Source: Alphaproteobacteria bacterium (lineage in GTDB: Bacteria; Pseudomonadota; Alphaproteobacteria; GCA-2731375). Taken from it: DNA of 46,625 nucleotides. Location: contig VGEV01000009.1 in assembly GCA_016869175.1 (NCBI GenBank), positions 1 to 46,625 on the forward strand. The letters run 5' to 3'. This document shows positions 39,571 to 46,625 of the stretch, piece by piece. The position numbers and the translations under genes were made by a program. The notes below the pieces were generated by a model. That model saw nothing but the letters and a program-made list of their open reading frames with translations, was not told where the DNA came from and searched no databases. Each line of letters opens with the position of its first letter. Positions within the stretch are counted from its first letter, which is position 1.

Positions 39571-41847
39571 GTGGTGACGCAACGCGCCAACGAAGAACCG
39601 ATCGACAGCGTCGCCGAACCGTCGGCGCCGCACAGCGCTTTCGATTTGCGGGTGATGCTGCACGTCCTGTGGCGCCGTCGCCTGCTGGTCTTGGGTACCG
39701 CGTTGCTGCTGAGCGGCTTGGTCGCGCTGGTGCTGGCGCGCATGACGCCGCTCTATGTCGCTGAATCGCAGCTCGTCTTCGAAACCCAGCGGGAACGTAC
39801 GGTCAGTTTCGAGGAAGTGCTGCAAAGCGGCAACTTCGACTACACCACCGGACAGACCGAAGCGGCCGTGCTGATGTCGCGCGACCTGGCGGAGCGTGCG
39901 ATCGCCAAGCTCAACCTGGCCCGCCATCCGGTGTTCAATCCTGAACTGGCGCCCGCCAAGCCACGCCTGCTGCCGCCGCTGCCTTGGCGGCAATGGCTGG
40001 ACGACTGGCTGCCGCCCTGGGCGATGGCGGCCTTGCGGGGCCAGGCGGCCGAACAGGCCGCGATGCCGAGTCCCGAGCAGCAGGCTCGCGCCAAGCACGA
40101 ACGGCTGGTCGATGCGTTCCTCGCCGGCATCGAGGTTGACGTGCCCGAACGCAGCCGCGTGTTGAAGGTGCGCTATACCTCGGAGGATCACCAGCTTGCG
40201 GCACAAGTCGCCAACACACTGGCCGAGCTCTATATCCAGGAGACCGTGCGCCGCAAGTTCGACGCCACCGCGCGCGCCACCGGCTGGCTGAACGAGCAAG
40301 TCGGCGATCTGCGCCTGCGCATGGAAGCGGCACAAGCGGCGCTGGAGGAACATCGCCGGCGCATCGGGTACCTCAACGTCGAGGGCCAGGGCAGCCTGCT
40401 GGCGCAGCAACTGGCGCAGCTTTCCGGGGACCTGTTGCGCGCCCGCACCGCCCGGGCCGAGGCCGAGGCGCGCGACCGGCAGGTGCGCAAGCTGCTGCAA
40501 ACGCAGGATGGCGTGCAGGCGGCCGCCGCGGTGCTGCAATCGCCCATCGTGCAGCGCCTGCGCGAACAGGAAGCGAAGGTCAGCCGCGAACTGACCGAGC
40601 TGCGCACGCAACTGCGCGATCAGCATCCCCGCCTGCTGCTGAAGGAAAACGAGCTGGAGGATCTCAAGATCAGCATCGGCCGCGAAATGCAGAAGGTGGC
40701 GCAGAGCCTGAGCAACGAACATGAGCTGGCGCTGATCCGGGAACGCTCGACCGGGCGCGAGGTGAACGAGCTGCGCCGGGCGTTCGAGGAGCAGAACAAT
40801 GCGCTGGTGCGCCTGCGCTCGCTGGAAAGCGAGGCGCGCGCGGCTGGCGAGGTCTATCAGGCGGTGCTGTTGCGCTTCAAGCAGACCGACGTGCAGGAAG
40901 TCGGCCTGGAGAAACCCGACGCGCGGCTTATCTCCAGCGCGGTGCCGCCGGCCGAGCCCGCCTATCCGAAGAAGCCGTTGATCCTGGCCGCGGCCTTGGT
41001 CCTGGCCCTGGCGCTGGGTGTGCTGTTGGCCTTCCTGCTGGAATATCTCGACGCGGGGTTCCGCAGCCTGGCGCATGCCGAGAGCCTGACGGGCGTCCAG
41101 GGCCTGGGCTTGCTGCCCGCGCTGTCGCGCCGGCGCTTGCGCAGGCGCGCCGCGCACGAGGTGATGGTGGAAGAGCCGAACGCACCCTACGCCGAGTCGG
41201 TGCGCGGCATCCGCGCGGCACTGATGCTGTCGGGCGGCCGGCCGCCGAAGACCGTGCTGGTGGGCTCGGCAATGCCGGGCGAGGGCAAGACCTCGCTCGC
41301 GGTGTCGCTGGCGCGGGCAGCGGCGCGCTCGGGCCAGCGCACCCTGCTCATCGACTTCGATTTGCGCAATCCCTCGGTGCACGAGAATCTCGGCGTGGCG
41401 AACTTCAAGGGCCTGGCCGATCACCTGTCGGGAGACGCCGATCTCAGCGCCGTCACCGAGTATGACGAGCGAACCGGGCTTTCCTATGTCACGGCCGGCC
41501 ATTTCGACCGACATCCGGCGGAACTGCTGGCGCCGGCGAAGTTGCAGCAATTGTGCGAGCGGGTGAAGTTCGCATACGACTTCGTGGTCTTCGACACCGC
41601 ACCGGTGCTGGCAGTGGCCGACACGCTGGCACTGGCGAGGCATGTGGATCGCGTGGTGTTCACGGTCGAATGGGGCACCACTCAGCGCGAAGCGGTGCAG
41701 GCGGCGCTGCGCCAACTGACCGATGCGGGCGCCCGCATCGCCGGGGTGGTGTTGAGCAAGGTCAACACACGTCGGCACGCGGCCTACGCCTACGGCACCT
41801 ACCAGTACTATTATGGCGCCTATGCCGGCGGTGCGCGACGCGGCTGA
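39571..41847 (+). CDS. Wzz/BY-kinase fusion, polysaccharide co-polymerase (Wzc/ExoP type)
   Basis: 758-residue inner-membrane protein. Wzz domain near residues 20-110 (first span LLVLGTALLLSGLVALVLAR), long periplasmic coiled coil (about 150-440), a second span LILAAALVLALALGVLLAFL, then a cytoplasmic BY-kinase. The kinase has Walker A SAMPGEGKTSLAVSLA, Walker A' LLIDFDLRNPS and VVFDTAPVL. The C-terminus YAYGTYQYYYGAY carries seven tyrosines for autophosphorylation. This is the one-polypeptide form seen in proteobacteria. It controls chain length and the export cycle together with the Wza-like protein. GTG at 39571 or 39574; AAAGGAACGG lies just upstream. Confidence 0.94.
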   Translation: MVTQRANEEPIDSVAEPSAPHSAFDLRVMLHVLWRRRLLVLGTALLLSGLVALVLARMTPLYVAESQLVFETQRERTVSFEEVLQSGNFDYTTGQTEAAVLMSRDLAERAIAKLNLARHPVFNPELAPAKPRLLPPLPWRQWLDDWLPPWAMAALRGQAAEQAAMPSPEQQARAKHERLVDAFLAGIEVDVPERSRVLKVRYTSEDHQLAAQVANTLAELYIQETVRRKFDATARATGWLNEQVGDLRLRMEAAQAALEEHRRRIGYLNVEGQGSLLAQQLAQLSGDLLRARTARAEAEARDRQVRKLLQTQDGVQAAAAVLQSPIVQRLREQEAKVSRELTELRTQLRDQHPRLLLKENELEDLKISIGREMQKVAQSLSNEHELALIRERSTGREVNELRRAFEEQNNALVRLRSLESEARAAGEVYQAVLLRFKQTDVQEVGLEKPDARLISSAVPPAEPAYPKKPLILAAALVLALALGVLLAFLLEYLDAGFRSLAHAESLTGVQGLGLLPALSRRRLRRRAAHEVMVEEPNAPYAESVRGIRAALMLSGGRPPKTVLVGSAMPGEGKTSLAVSLARAAARSGQRTLLIDFDLRNPSVHENLGVANFKGLADHLSGDADLSAVTEYDERTGLSYVTAGHFDRHPAELLAPAKLQQLCERVKFAYDFVVFDTAPVLAVADTLALARHVDRVVFTVEWGTTQREAVQAALRQLTDAGARIAGVVLSKVNTRRHAAYAYGTYQYYYGAYAGGARRG

Positions 41848-42535
41848 ACCGGGGGGCGGCTGGTTTCGCCTCGTCCTGCCATTCACGCTGGCCGCGCTGG
41901 TGGCGGTGATGGCACTGCCGCGGCTGGCGGCGGCGGTCGCGGAACTGCCAGCCCGTGCCGTGCTGGAAGCCTTGCGCCGGGGCGAACTGCGTTCGCTGCC
42001 GGGCCTGCGGGCCGCCGCATCGGCGGCCGAGGCGGGGTTAGCCTGGCGCGAATCCGCCGAATTGTGGAACGGGCTGGCGCTGCTGCGCCAGCATCAGGCG
42101 CAGTTGGCGGGACTCGACCTGCCGGGCGGGCCGGCGCAGGCGTTGCTTGCCGACGCGGCCGCCGCCTCGGTTCGCGCGTTGGCGCTGGCGCCAGCGGACG
42201 GCTATGCCTGGGGCCGGTTGGCGGAAGCGCGGCTTGCGCTGCACGGGCCGGCCGCTGCCGCACCGGCGTTCGCCCGGGACTTGGCACTGGCGTCCAACGA
42301 TCTTGGTCGGCTGTGGCAGCAGGTCGATCTGGGCTTGACGCTGTGGACGACGCTGGCGGCGCCGGAGCGCGAGGCGCTCGGCCTGCGGTTTCTCCAGGCA
42401 GGACGGCGCAACCCACATTTGTTGGCCTGGATGGCGGCGCGGCGGCATGGGCTAGGGCCGGTCCGCGACGCGCTGGCGCGGGAGGCCGGCTTGTTGAGCC
42501 GTTTCGACGCCGCCTACCGCGGCCGCCGGCTTTGA
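41813..42535 (+). CDS. Helical exported protein with TPR-like features, function unknown
   Basis: 240-residue protein with an N-terminal hydrophobic segment (LVLPFTLAALVAVMALPRLA) and then alanine/leucine-rich helical repeats (AASAAEAGLAWRESAELWNG, DGYAWGRLAEARLALHGPAA) suggesting TPR-like architecture. Overlaps the Wzc gene by 35 bases, so translation is coupled and a function in the export complex is plausible. Its 3' end (42452-42535) overlaps the minus-strand pseudogene. No catalytic motif seen. Confidence 0.6.
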   Translation: MAPMPAVRDAAEPGGGWFRLVLPFTLAALVAVMALPRLAAAVAELPARAVLEALRRGELRSLPGLRAAASAAEAGLAWRESAELWNGLALLRQHQAQLAGLDLPGGPAQALLADAAAASVRALALAPADGYAWGRLAEARLALHGPAAAAPAFARDLALASNDLGRLWQQVDLGLTLWTTLAAPEREALGLRFLQAGRRNPHLLAWMAARRHGLGPVRDALAREAGLLSRFDAAYRGRRL

Positions 42536-42855
42536 CGGCTTGACCAGCAGCGCCGCGCGGCCGAAGCCGGTGCCGAGAAGGAAGGCGAAGGTCAGCCCGA
42601 GCGCTGGAATCTGCAAGGGGAAGTCCAGCGCCGCGTGCGCGGCGGCCAGCGCGCCGGCCGCCACCGCCGCCTGCGCCAAGCCATCGCCGGCGCGGGCCGC
42701 CCGCCAGCACTTGCCCAGAACCAGGGCGAACAACGCCAGCAGCAGCACCAGCGCCGGCACGCCCGCGGCCTTCAAGGTCAGGTACTTGGCGATGGCGTAG
42801 TCCTCGCGATCGCCATGCTTGTCGAAGAACTCCGCCAGCGTGGCCCAGTAATCCT
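42452..42855 (-). pseudogene. Fused remnant: transglutaminase-like peptidase end joined to O-antigen ligase C-terminus
   Basis: Continuation, in a shifted frame, of the gene starting at 43209. It reads DYWATLAEFFDKHGDREDYA, then IAKYLTLKAAGVPA of a BTLCP-type cysteine peptidase. At about 42752-42770 it switches to a membrane stretch LVLLLALFALVLGK and AHAALDFPLQIPALGLTFAF, which is the C-terminal end typical of O-antigen ligase proteins. The catalytic cysteine of the GDCEDYA motif is arginine (codon 42806-42808). It has no plausible start of its own. Best explained as a deletion that joined the 5' part of one gene to the 3' end of a polymerase gene. Confidence 0.6.
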
Positions 42856-43209
42856 CTACCCCCAATTGACGGGGTCGAGGATGTAGCGGAAGCGATTCAT
42901 GTGCGCGTTGACGGTGGCCAGCTGCTGGTCGCGCTCCCGCCGGCTGAGTTCTACCACCAGCTTCTGCCAGTCGGGCGTGGGGCAGCGCGGCCCACCGCCG
43001 CCCAGGCACTCCGCGCCGGCGCGTTGGCGCTCGGCGAAATAGCGCTCCAACATGCCCGTCCATTTGGGAAACGGCGTTAGGTTGGCGTTGGCGACCTCGT
43101 TCGAGCGGAACAATGCGGGCGCCGGATTGGGCTGCAGCAGCAGGCACAACAGCAGCAGGGCGCTAAAGGCCTTGCGCACCCAACGTTCCGACACCTGATC
43201 TGGCGGCAT
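42856..43209 (-). pseudogene. Transglutaminase-like cysteine peptidase (BTLCP type), frameshifted N-terminal part
   Basis: 117-codon frame with signal-like start (FSALLLLCLLLQPNPAPALF) and the BTLCP pattern FPKWTGMLERYF and QQLATVNAHMNRFRYILDPV, ending NWG and a stop at 42856. The expected next motif, DYW-x-T-x-x-EF and the catalytic GDCEDYA, continues in the other frame. A run of five C on the plus strand (42859-42863) would restore the frame if it had six, so a one-base deletion or assembly error in this homopolymer is likely. BTLCP proteins are associated with LapD/LapG-type adhesin control or export clusters. Confidence 0.65.
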
Positions 43210-43255
43210 GTCGGTCTTCCCTGTCGGATCGTCGGCAAGGCTAGCGCCCGAGCGG

Positions 43256-43270
43256 TTAAGCCTCTGTCAA
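43256..43270 (+). promoter_or_regulatory. Possible CtrA-like box upstream of the HD-GYP-like gene
   Basis: TTAA-N7-TCAA (43256-43259 and 43267-43270) differs by one base from the alphaproteobacterial CtrA consensus TTAA-N7-TTAA, and TTAACC occurs again at 43292-43297. They lie 20-60 bp before the 43318 ATG, between divergent genes. Short sites of this kind arise by chance, so this is weak. Confidence 0.25.
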
Positions 43271-43317
43271 CCCGATGCGGGCATGCCTAGATTAACCCTG
43301 TTGGCGCCAAGGGACGG

Positions 43318-45441
43318 ATGCCGTTGGTGAGCGAGACGACGACTGCGAGCACGATCGGCCAGCGGCCGGGCCAAGGCGTCTGGCTGGCTGGCGTGGCGCT
43401 GCTGGCGGTTGCTCTGGCCGGGGTCCTCGCGGTGCTGCAGTTCGTCGCCGGCGAGCGGTCGCGCGATCTGACGCAATGGCAGATCCGGCTGGGCATCGTC
43501 GCCGATGGCCGCGCCGCCGCGGTGGCCGGTTGGTGGCAGCAGCAGTTCCACACGCTGGCCGAGATCGCCGAAAACGCCTCGGTGCAGCTCTACATGAGCG
43601 AGTTGGCGCTGGCGGGCGGCGACCGTGCCAAGGTCACTGCCGAGACGGCGCAGGCCGACTACCTGCGCAACCTGCTGCAGGCGGTGGCCGAACGCAGCGG
43701 CTTTGCCGAACCGACGCCGCCGCACGCGCTGCCCGCCAACGTGCAGCGACTGAGCGGTGCCGGCTTGGCGCTGAGCGACATCGATGGCGGCTTGTTGGCC
43801 GCGACGCCGGGCATGCCGCCCATCGAAGGCCTGCTGAAACAACTGGTGCAGCGTACGGCGCGCGGCGAGCGCGGGTTTGTCGATTTGCATGCCGGCAGCG
43901 ACGGCCGGCCAAGCCTGGTCTTCCTGCAGCCCGTCTTCGCGCTGCAGGGCGGGCGCAAGGAAACGGACGTGGTCGGCTTGGTCCTTGGGCTGCGCCCGGT
44001 TGGCGCCGATCTGTTCGGCCGGCTGGCGCAGCCGGGTGAGACCGAACGCAGCGCCGAGACGCTGTTGATCCGCGCCGCACCGGGCGGCGTCGAATACGTG
44101 TCGCCGCTGAAGGATGGCACGCCGCCGTTGACCCGCACGCTGGCCCGCGACACCCCCGATCTGGACGCGGCCGCGGCGCTGCGCCAGCCAGGCAGGTTCG
44201 GCGTCGGCCGAGATTATGCCGGTGCCGAGGTGCTGGCGGTGAGCCGCCGTCTGTCCGGGCCGCCCTGGCTGTTGCTCCGCAAGGTCGATCGGGCCGAAGC
44301 CCTGGCGGAAAGCGACCGCCGCTTGGCCGTGTTGCTGACCGTGCTGCTGCTCGCCATCGCCTTGGTGGCGGCGGCCCTGGTGGCGGTCTGGCGCCATGCC
44401 AGTTCGCGCCGCGCCAATGCGGCGGCCGACGCGCTCGGCCGGTCCAATGCCCGGCTGGAGGCGTTGAGCCGGTTTCTGCGCCTGGTCAGCGACGGCCAGC
44501 CCACGCGCATCGCGGCGGTCGACGACCAGGGCCGCTTCACCTTCGCCAACCGTCAGGCCGCGTTCGCCGCCGGCGCCTCGGCCGAGGCGATGCTCGGCAA
44601 GTCTCTGGCCCCGGTGCCGGGCCCGGCGGCGGCCCGGCCCTACGAGGAGATGAACCGCCGTGCCTTGACCAGCGGCGCGGCGCAGTCCGAAATCCGCACC
44701 ATCGACGATGCCGACGGCCAGCGCCGGGTGTTGCGGGCCGAGCACCTGCCGTTGCCGGCGGAGGGTAGCCGGCGTGGCGTCCTGATGATCGAGGAAGACA
44801 TCACCCGTCTGGTGGAGGAACGCGAGCGGCGCGAGCGAGCGCTGGGCGAACTGATCGCCACGCTGGTGGCGGTCGTCGACCGCAGAGATCCCTACTCGGC
44901 CGATCATTCCAACCGGGTTGCCGAGGTGGCCGACGCCATCGCCCGGGAGATGCAAGTGGCGGAACTCGATCGCACCACCGCGGTGATCGCCGGCCGCCTG
45001 ATGAACCTGGGCAAGATTTCGGTGCCGAGCGAGGTGCTGACCAAGAACGAGCCGCTGACCGAGGCCGAGCGCCGGCTGGTGCGCGAGAGCGTGCAGGCCA
45101 GCGCCGATCTGCTGGGCAACGTCGCCTTCGACGGCCCGGTCGTGGAAACCTTGCGGCAGTTGCAGGAACAATGGGATGGCGGCGGCCCGCGCGGCCTTGC
45201 CGGGGAGGCGATCTTGTTGCCGGCGCGGATCTTGGCGGTGGCCAACGCCTTTGTTGGCATGGTCAGCCCGCGGGCCTACCGGCGGGCGCTCAGCTTCGAT
45301 CAGGCAGCGCAGCAATTGCTGAGCGAGGCCGGGACCCGGCTCGATCGCCGCCCGGTCAGCGCATTGCTGCACTTTCTTGAGAATCTGGGCGGTCGCGGCC
45401 GCTGGGCGGGCTTCGCGGCCGCGCCTCAGGCGGCGCAATAG
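43318..45441 (+). CDS. Membrane PAS/HD-GYP-like protein without canonical metal ligands
   Basis: 707 residues: span near 22-45, a periplasmic sensor region (about 46-335), a second span (about 338-360), a PAS domain (RIAAVDDQGRFTFANRQAAF, about 395-490) and a C-terminal HD-GYP-like domain. The HD-GYP landmarks are eroded. The HD pair expected in LLHDIGKI reads LMNLGKI, and the HHE-x-x-DGxGYP block reads LQEQWDGGGPRG; only DPYSADHSNRVAEVADAI keeps its histidine. It should not hydrolyse c-di-GMP but may bind it or act as a receptor. ATG 43318 has AAGGGA three bases upstream; a GTG at 43327 is an alternative. Ten bases separate it from the phosphatase gene. Confidence 0.72.
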   Translation: MPLVSETTTASTIGQRPGQGVWLAGVALLAVALAGVLAVLQFVAGERSRDLTQWQIRLGIVADGRAAAVAGWWQQQFHTLAEIAENASVQLYMSELALAGGDRAKVTAETAQADYLRNLLQAVAERSGFAEPTPPHALPANVQRLSGAGLALSDIDGGLLAATPGMPPIEGLLKQLVQRTARGERGFVDLHAGSDGRPSLVFLQPVFALQGGRKETDVVGLVLGLRPVGADLFGRLAQPGETERSAETLLIRAAPGGVEYVSPLKDGTPPLTRTLARDTPDLDAAAALRQPGRFGVGRDYAGAEVLAVSRRLSGPPWLLLRKVDRAEALAESDRRLAVLLTVLLLAIALVAAALVAVWRHASSRRANAAADALGRSNARLEALSRFLRLVSDGQPTRIAAVDDQGRFTFANRQAAFAAGASAEAMLGKSLAPVPGPAAARPYEEMNRRALTSGAAQSEIRTIDDADGQRRVLRAEHLPLPAEGSRRGVLMIEEDITRLVEERERRERALGELIATLVAVVDRRDPYSADHSNRVAEVADAIAREMQVAELDRTTAVIAGRLMNLGKISVPSEVLTKNEPLTEAERRLVRESVQASADLLGNVAFDGPVVETLRQLQEQWDGGGPRGLAGEAILLPARILAVANAFVGMVSPRAYRRALSFDQAAQQLLSEAGTRLDRRPVSALLHFLENLGGRGRWAGFAAAPQAAQ

Positions 45442-45451
45442 CGGGCGGGCG

Positions 45452-46255
45452 ATGGCCAGCGAGCGGGCTTCCGACAATGCGAAACGGCAAGGCCGGGGCT
45501 GGCCGCATTGGCCCTTCCGGCGGACGCCGGCCGAGCCGGAGGCGAGCCTGCCGGCCGGGCGACGGCTCTATGCCGTCGGCGACATTCATGGCCGACTGGA
45601 CCTGCTGGAGGACATGCTGGCGCTGATCGCGGCCGACCGGGCGCTGCACCCATCGGGCGACTGCGGCATGGTCTTCCTGGGCGACTATGTCGATCGTGGA
45701 TCCGACAGCCGGGGCGTGGTGGAACGACTGCGGGGCCTGGCCGGCGAGACGCCGGCGCCGATCTTTCTGATGGGCAACCACGAAGCGATGCTGCTGCATT
45801 TTCTGGAGCAAGGGCAGGGCGGCTTCAATTGGCTTTACAACGGTGGCGCGGCGACGCTGCTCAGCTACGGCGTCGCCTGGCCGGCGACGGCCGACGGCGA
45901 AAGCGGAATGGCGCCGGTGCGCAGCGCGCTGGCGGCGGCGCTGCCGACCGCGCATCGCGAGTTCCTGTCCGCGCTCAGGCTTTGGCATGGCGAGGGCGAC
46001 TATCTTTTCGTGCATGCCGGCGTCCGGCCGGGCGTGCCACTGGCCGAGCAGAGCGCGGAGGATCTGCTGTGGATCCGGGAGGAATTCCTGGACCACGACG
46101 GACCGCTGCCGCAGGTCGTGGTGCACGGCCACACCATCGCCCGCAAGGTCGAGCTGCGGCGGCACCGCATCGGCATCGACACCGGCGCTTACCATTCCGG
46201 CCGCCTGACCTGCCTGGTGCTGGAAGGCAGCGGCCGGCGTTTGCTTGCCACCTGA
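45452..46255 (+). CDS. PPP-family serine/threonine (or diadenosine) metallophosphatase
   Basis: 267-residue calcineurin-like phosphatase. The PPP metal motifs are in order: YAVGDIHGRLDLLEDML, VFLGDYVDRGSDSRGVVE, FLMGNHEAMLLHFL, then LFVHAGVRPGVPL and VVVHGHTIA. This is the bacterial PrpA/ApaH-like class that removes phosphate from Ser/Thr/Tyr proteins or cleaves Ap4A. The ATG at 45452 gives about 35 residues before the first motif. It follows the HD-GYP-like gene by 10 bases. Substrate is not determinable. Confidence 0.85.
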   Translation: MASERASDNAKRQGRGWPHWPFRRTPAEPEASLPAGRRLYAVGDIHGRLDLLEDMLALIAADRALHPSGDCGMVFLGDYVDRGSDSRGVVERLRGLAGETPAPIFLMGNHEAMLLHFLEQGQGGFNWLYNGGAATLLSYGVAWPATADGESGMAPVRSALAAALPTAHREFLSALRLWHGEGDYLFVHAGVRPGVPLAEQSAEDLLWIREEFLDHDGPLPQVVVHGHTIARKVELRRHRIGIDTGAYHSGRLTCLVLEGSGRRLLAT

Positions 46256-46264
46256 GCCGGCCCC

Positions 46265-46447
46265 TTGCGCCGGCTCGTGCTGCTGAAGGCCGTCAATAGC
46301 GCGGCAACCGCGCTGTTCGACCTGCTGGTCACATTCGTGTTCGTGCGCGCGCTGGGGGTGGAGGGCTTCGCGCAGTACGCGCTGCTGGCCGCCATAGCCA
46401 ACTATCCCGGCATCCACCGGATGACTGGCTCTTGGGGGCAAGATTGA
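46265..46447 (+). pseudogene. Polysaccharide flippase, truncated after about 47 codons
   Basis: The frame from TTG 46265 (or GTG 46277) gives LVLLKAVNSAATALFDLLVT and FVFVRALGVEGFAQYALLAA, the start of a Wzx-like MOP flippase. After Y47 (base 46405) it becomes unrelated (PGIHRMTGSWGQD) and stops at 46447. A true flippase runs to 400-500 residues, so the gene is interrupted at about 46405 by other sequence, presumably an insertion whose body continues beyond the window. It follows the phosphatase by 9 bases. Confidence 0.6.
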
Positions 46448-46625
46448 CGCCTAGAGTGCGCATTGGCAAGCCCGAGCCCCGCCGCGGGCGGTTAGATAGC
46501 CCGGATGCGGGTAAAATCGGCGCGTCGGGTCGCGGAAGCTACGATATTGTTCTCGCCAAGACGCACCTCTGCTGTGGTTTTCGCTGGAACTCATGCGGCC
46601 GGCCTGTTTACGCCGGCGCTGGAGG
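46448..46625. other. Right-edge sequence, unassigned (probable inserted DNA)
   Basis: No recognisable gene. It begins about where the flippase homology ends, so it may be the end of a mobile element. A plus-strand frame from ATG 46505 (MRVKSARRVAEATILFSPRR) stays open to the window edge for about 40 codons but resembles nothing known. TAGCCCGGAT at 46496-46505 shares nine of ten bases with the left IS1380 end on the opposite strand, then diverges. Identification needs the adjoining sequence. Confidence 0.3.

Noticed and set aside
42868-43147. N-terminal portion of the minus-strand frame that opens at 43147
   Set aside because: Arginine/alanine-rich shadow sequence out of frame with the peptidase N-terminus; only the part beyond about 42868 shows homology.
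46448-46625. Group II intron 5' end (GTGCGC near 46458) or IS1380 terminal repeat at the right edge
   Set aside because: The 5' GTGCG match is too short, and no intron domain V or reverse transcriptase is visible. The TAGCCCGGAT similarity to the left IS end covers only ten bases and then diverges.
1-46625. tRNA, rRNA or further riboswitches
   Set aside because: No cloverleaf, rRNA motif or other aptamer core was seen by eye in the intergenic stretches, none of which exceeds about 300 bases.

Overview
This 46.6-kb window is very G+C-rich and looks chromosomal. The gene content suggests an alphaproteobacterium, most likely of the Rhodospirillales type: a ubiH-like gene, glnK-amtB, dapC, ftsK and lolA lie in a row, and there is a RegB/RegA (PrrB/PrrA, ActS/ActR) redox two-component pair. 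This placement is inferred from gene order and family resemblance; no rRNA or other marker gene is present.

Layout. (1) 1-375: 5' part of an IS1380-family element running off the left edge. (2) 0.5-9.8 kb: housekeeping block with gamma-glutamyltransferase, a convergent UbiH/COQ6-type monooxygenase, glnK-amtB, a two-module palindromic repeat, then dapC-ftsK-lolA. (3) 9.9-28.9 kb: polysaccharide assembly locus. It starts with a TviB-type nucleotide-sugar dehydrogenase, is interrupted by a small HicB/HicA-like island flanked by a duplication of the tviB 3' end, and continues as one tightly overlapping operon: EPS MarR-type regulator, NusG/RfaH-like factor, flippase, three methyltransferases, two epimerase/dehydratase genes, a UDP-GlcNAc 2-epimerase, two unusual glycosyltransferase-like proteins, two AsnB-type amidotransferases, a GT4 glycosyltransferase and an O-antigen ligase/polymerase. 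(4) 28.8-33.6 kb: an ABC-2 exporter divergent from regB-regA, then a protein that looks like a degenerate GGDEF/EAL. (5) 33.7-36.2 kb: a cassette of HprK-like kinase, PqqD-like protein and nucleotidyltransferase, with a c-di-GMP-I (GEMM) riboswitch upstream of a 49-residue single-span membrane protein. (6) 36.3-43.2 kb: export machinery: unknown exported protein, outer-membrane beta-barrel, Wza-type export protein, Wzz/BY-kinase fusion, a repeat-like exported protein, and a broken composite of a transglutaminase-like peptidase and an O-antigen ligase tail. (7) 43.3-46.6 kb: a PAS/HD-GYP-like protein lacking canonical metal ligands, a PPP-type phosphatase, and a flippase gene cut off after about 47 codons.

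How it fits together. The window encodes most of a Wzx/Wzy-type exopolysaccharide pathway. TviB (uronic acid formation) with two AsnB-like amidotransferases predicts an amidated uronic acid (uronamide) in the polymer. Three separate c-di-GMP-related features (the riboswitch and two catalytically degenerate turnover-domain proteins) lie close to the export genes, which suggests second-messenger control of exopolysaccharide or surface attachment. No initiating sugar-phosphate transferase is visible in the window.

The most novel items are the riboswitch-controlled microprotein beside the HprK-like/PqqD-like/nucleotidyltransferase cassette, the paired 17-bp operators at the operon promoter, the tviB-3'-end duplication around the HicAB-like island, and the two-module palindromic element after amtB.
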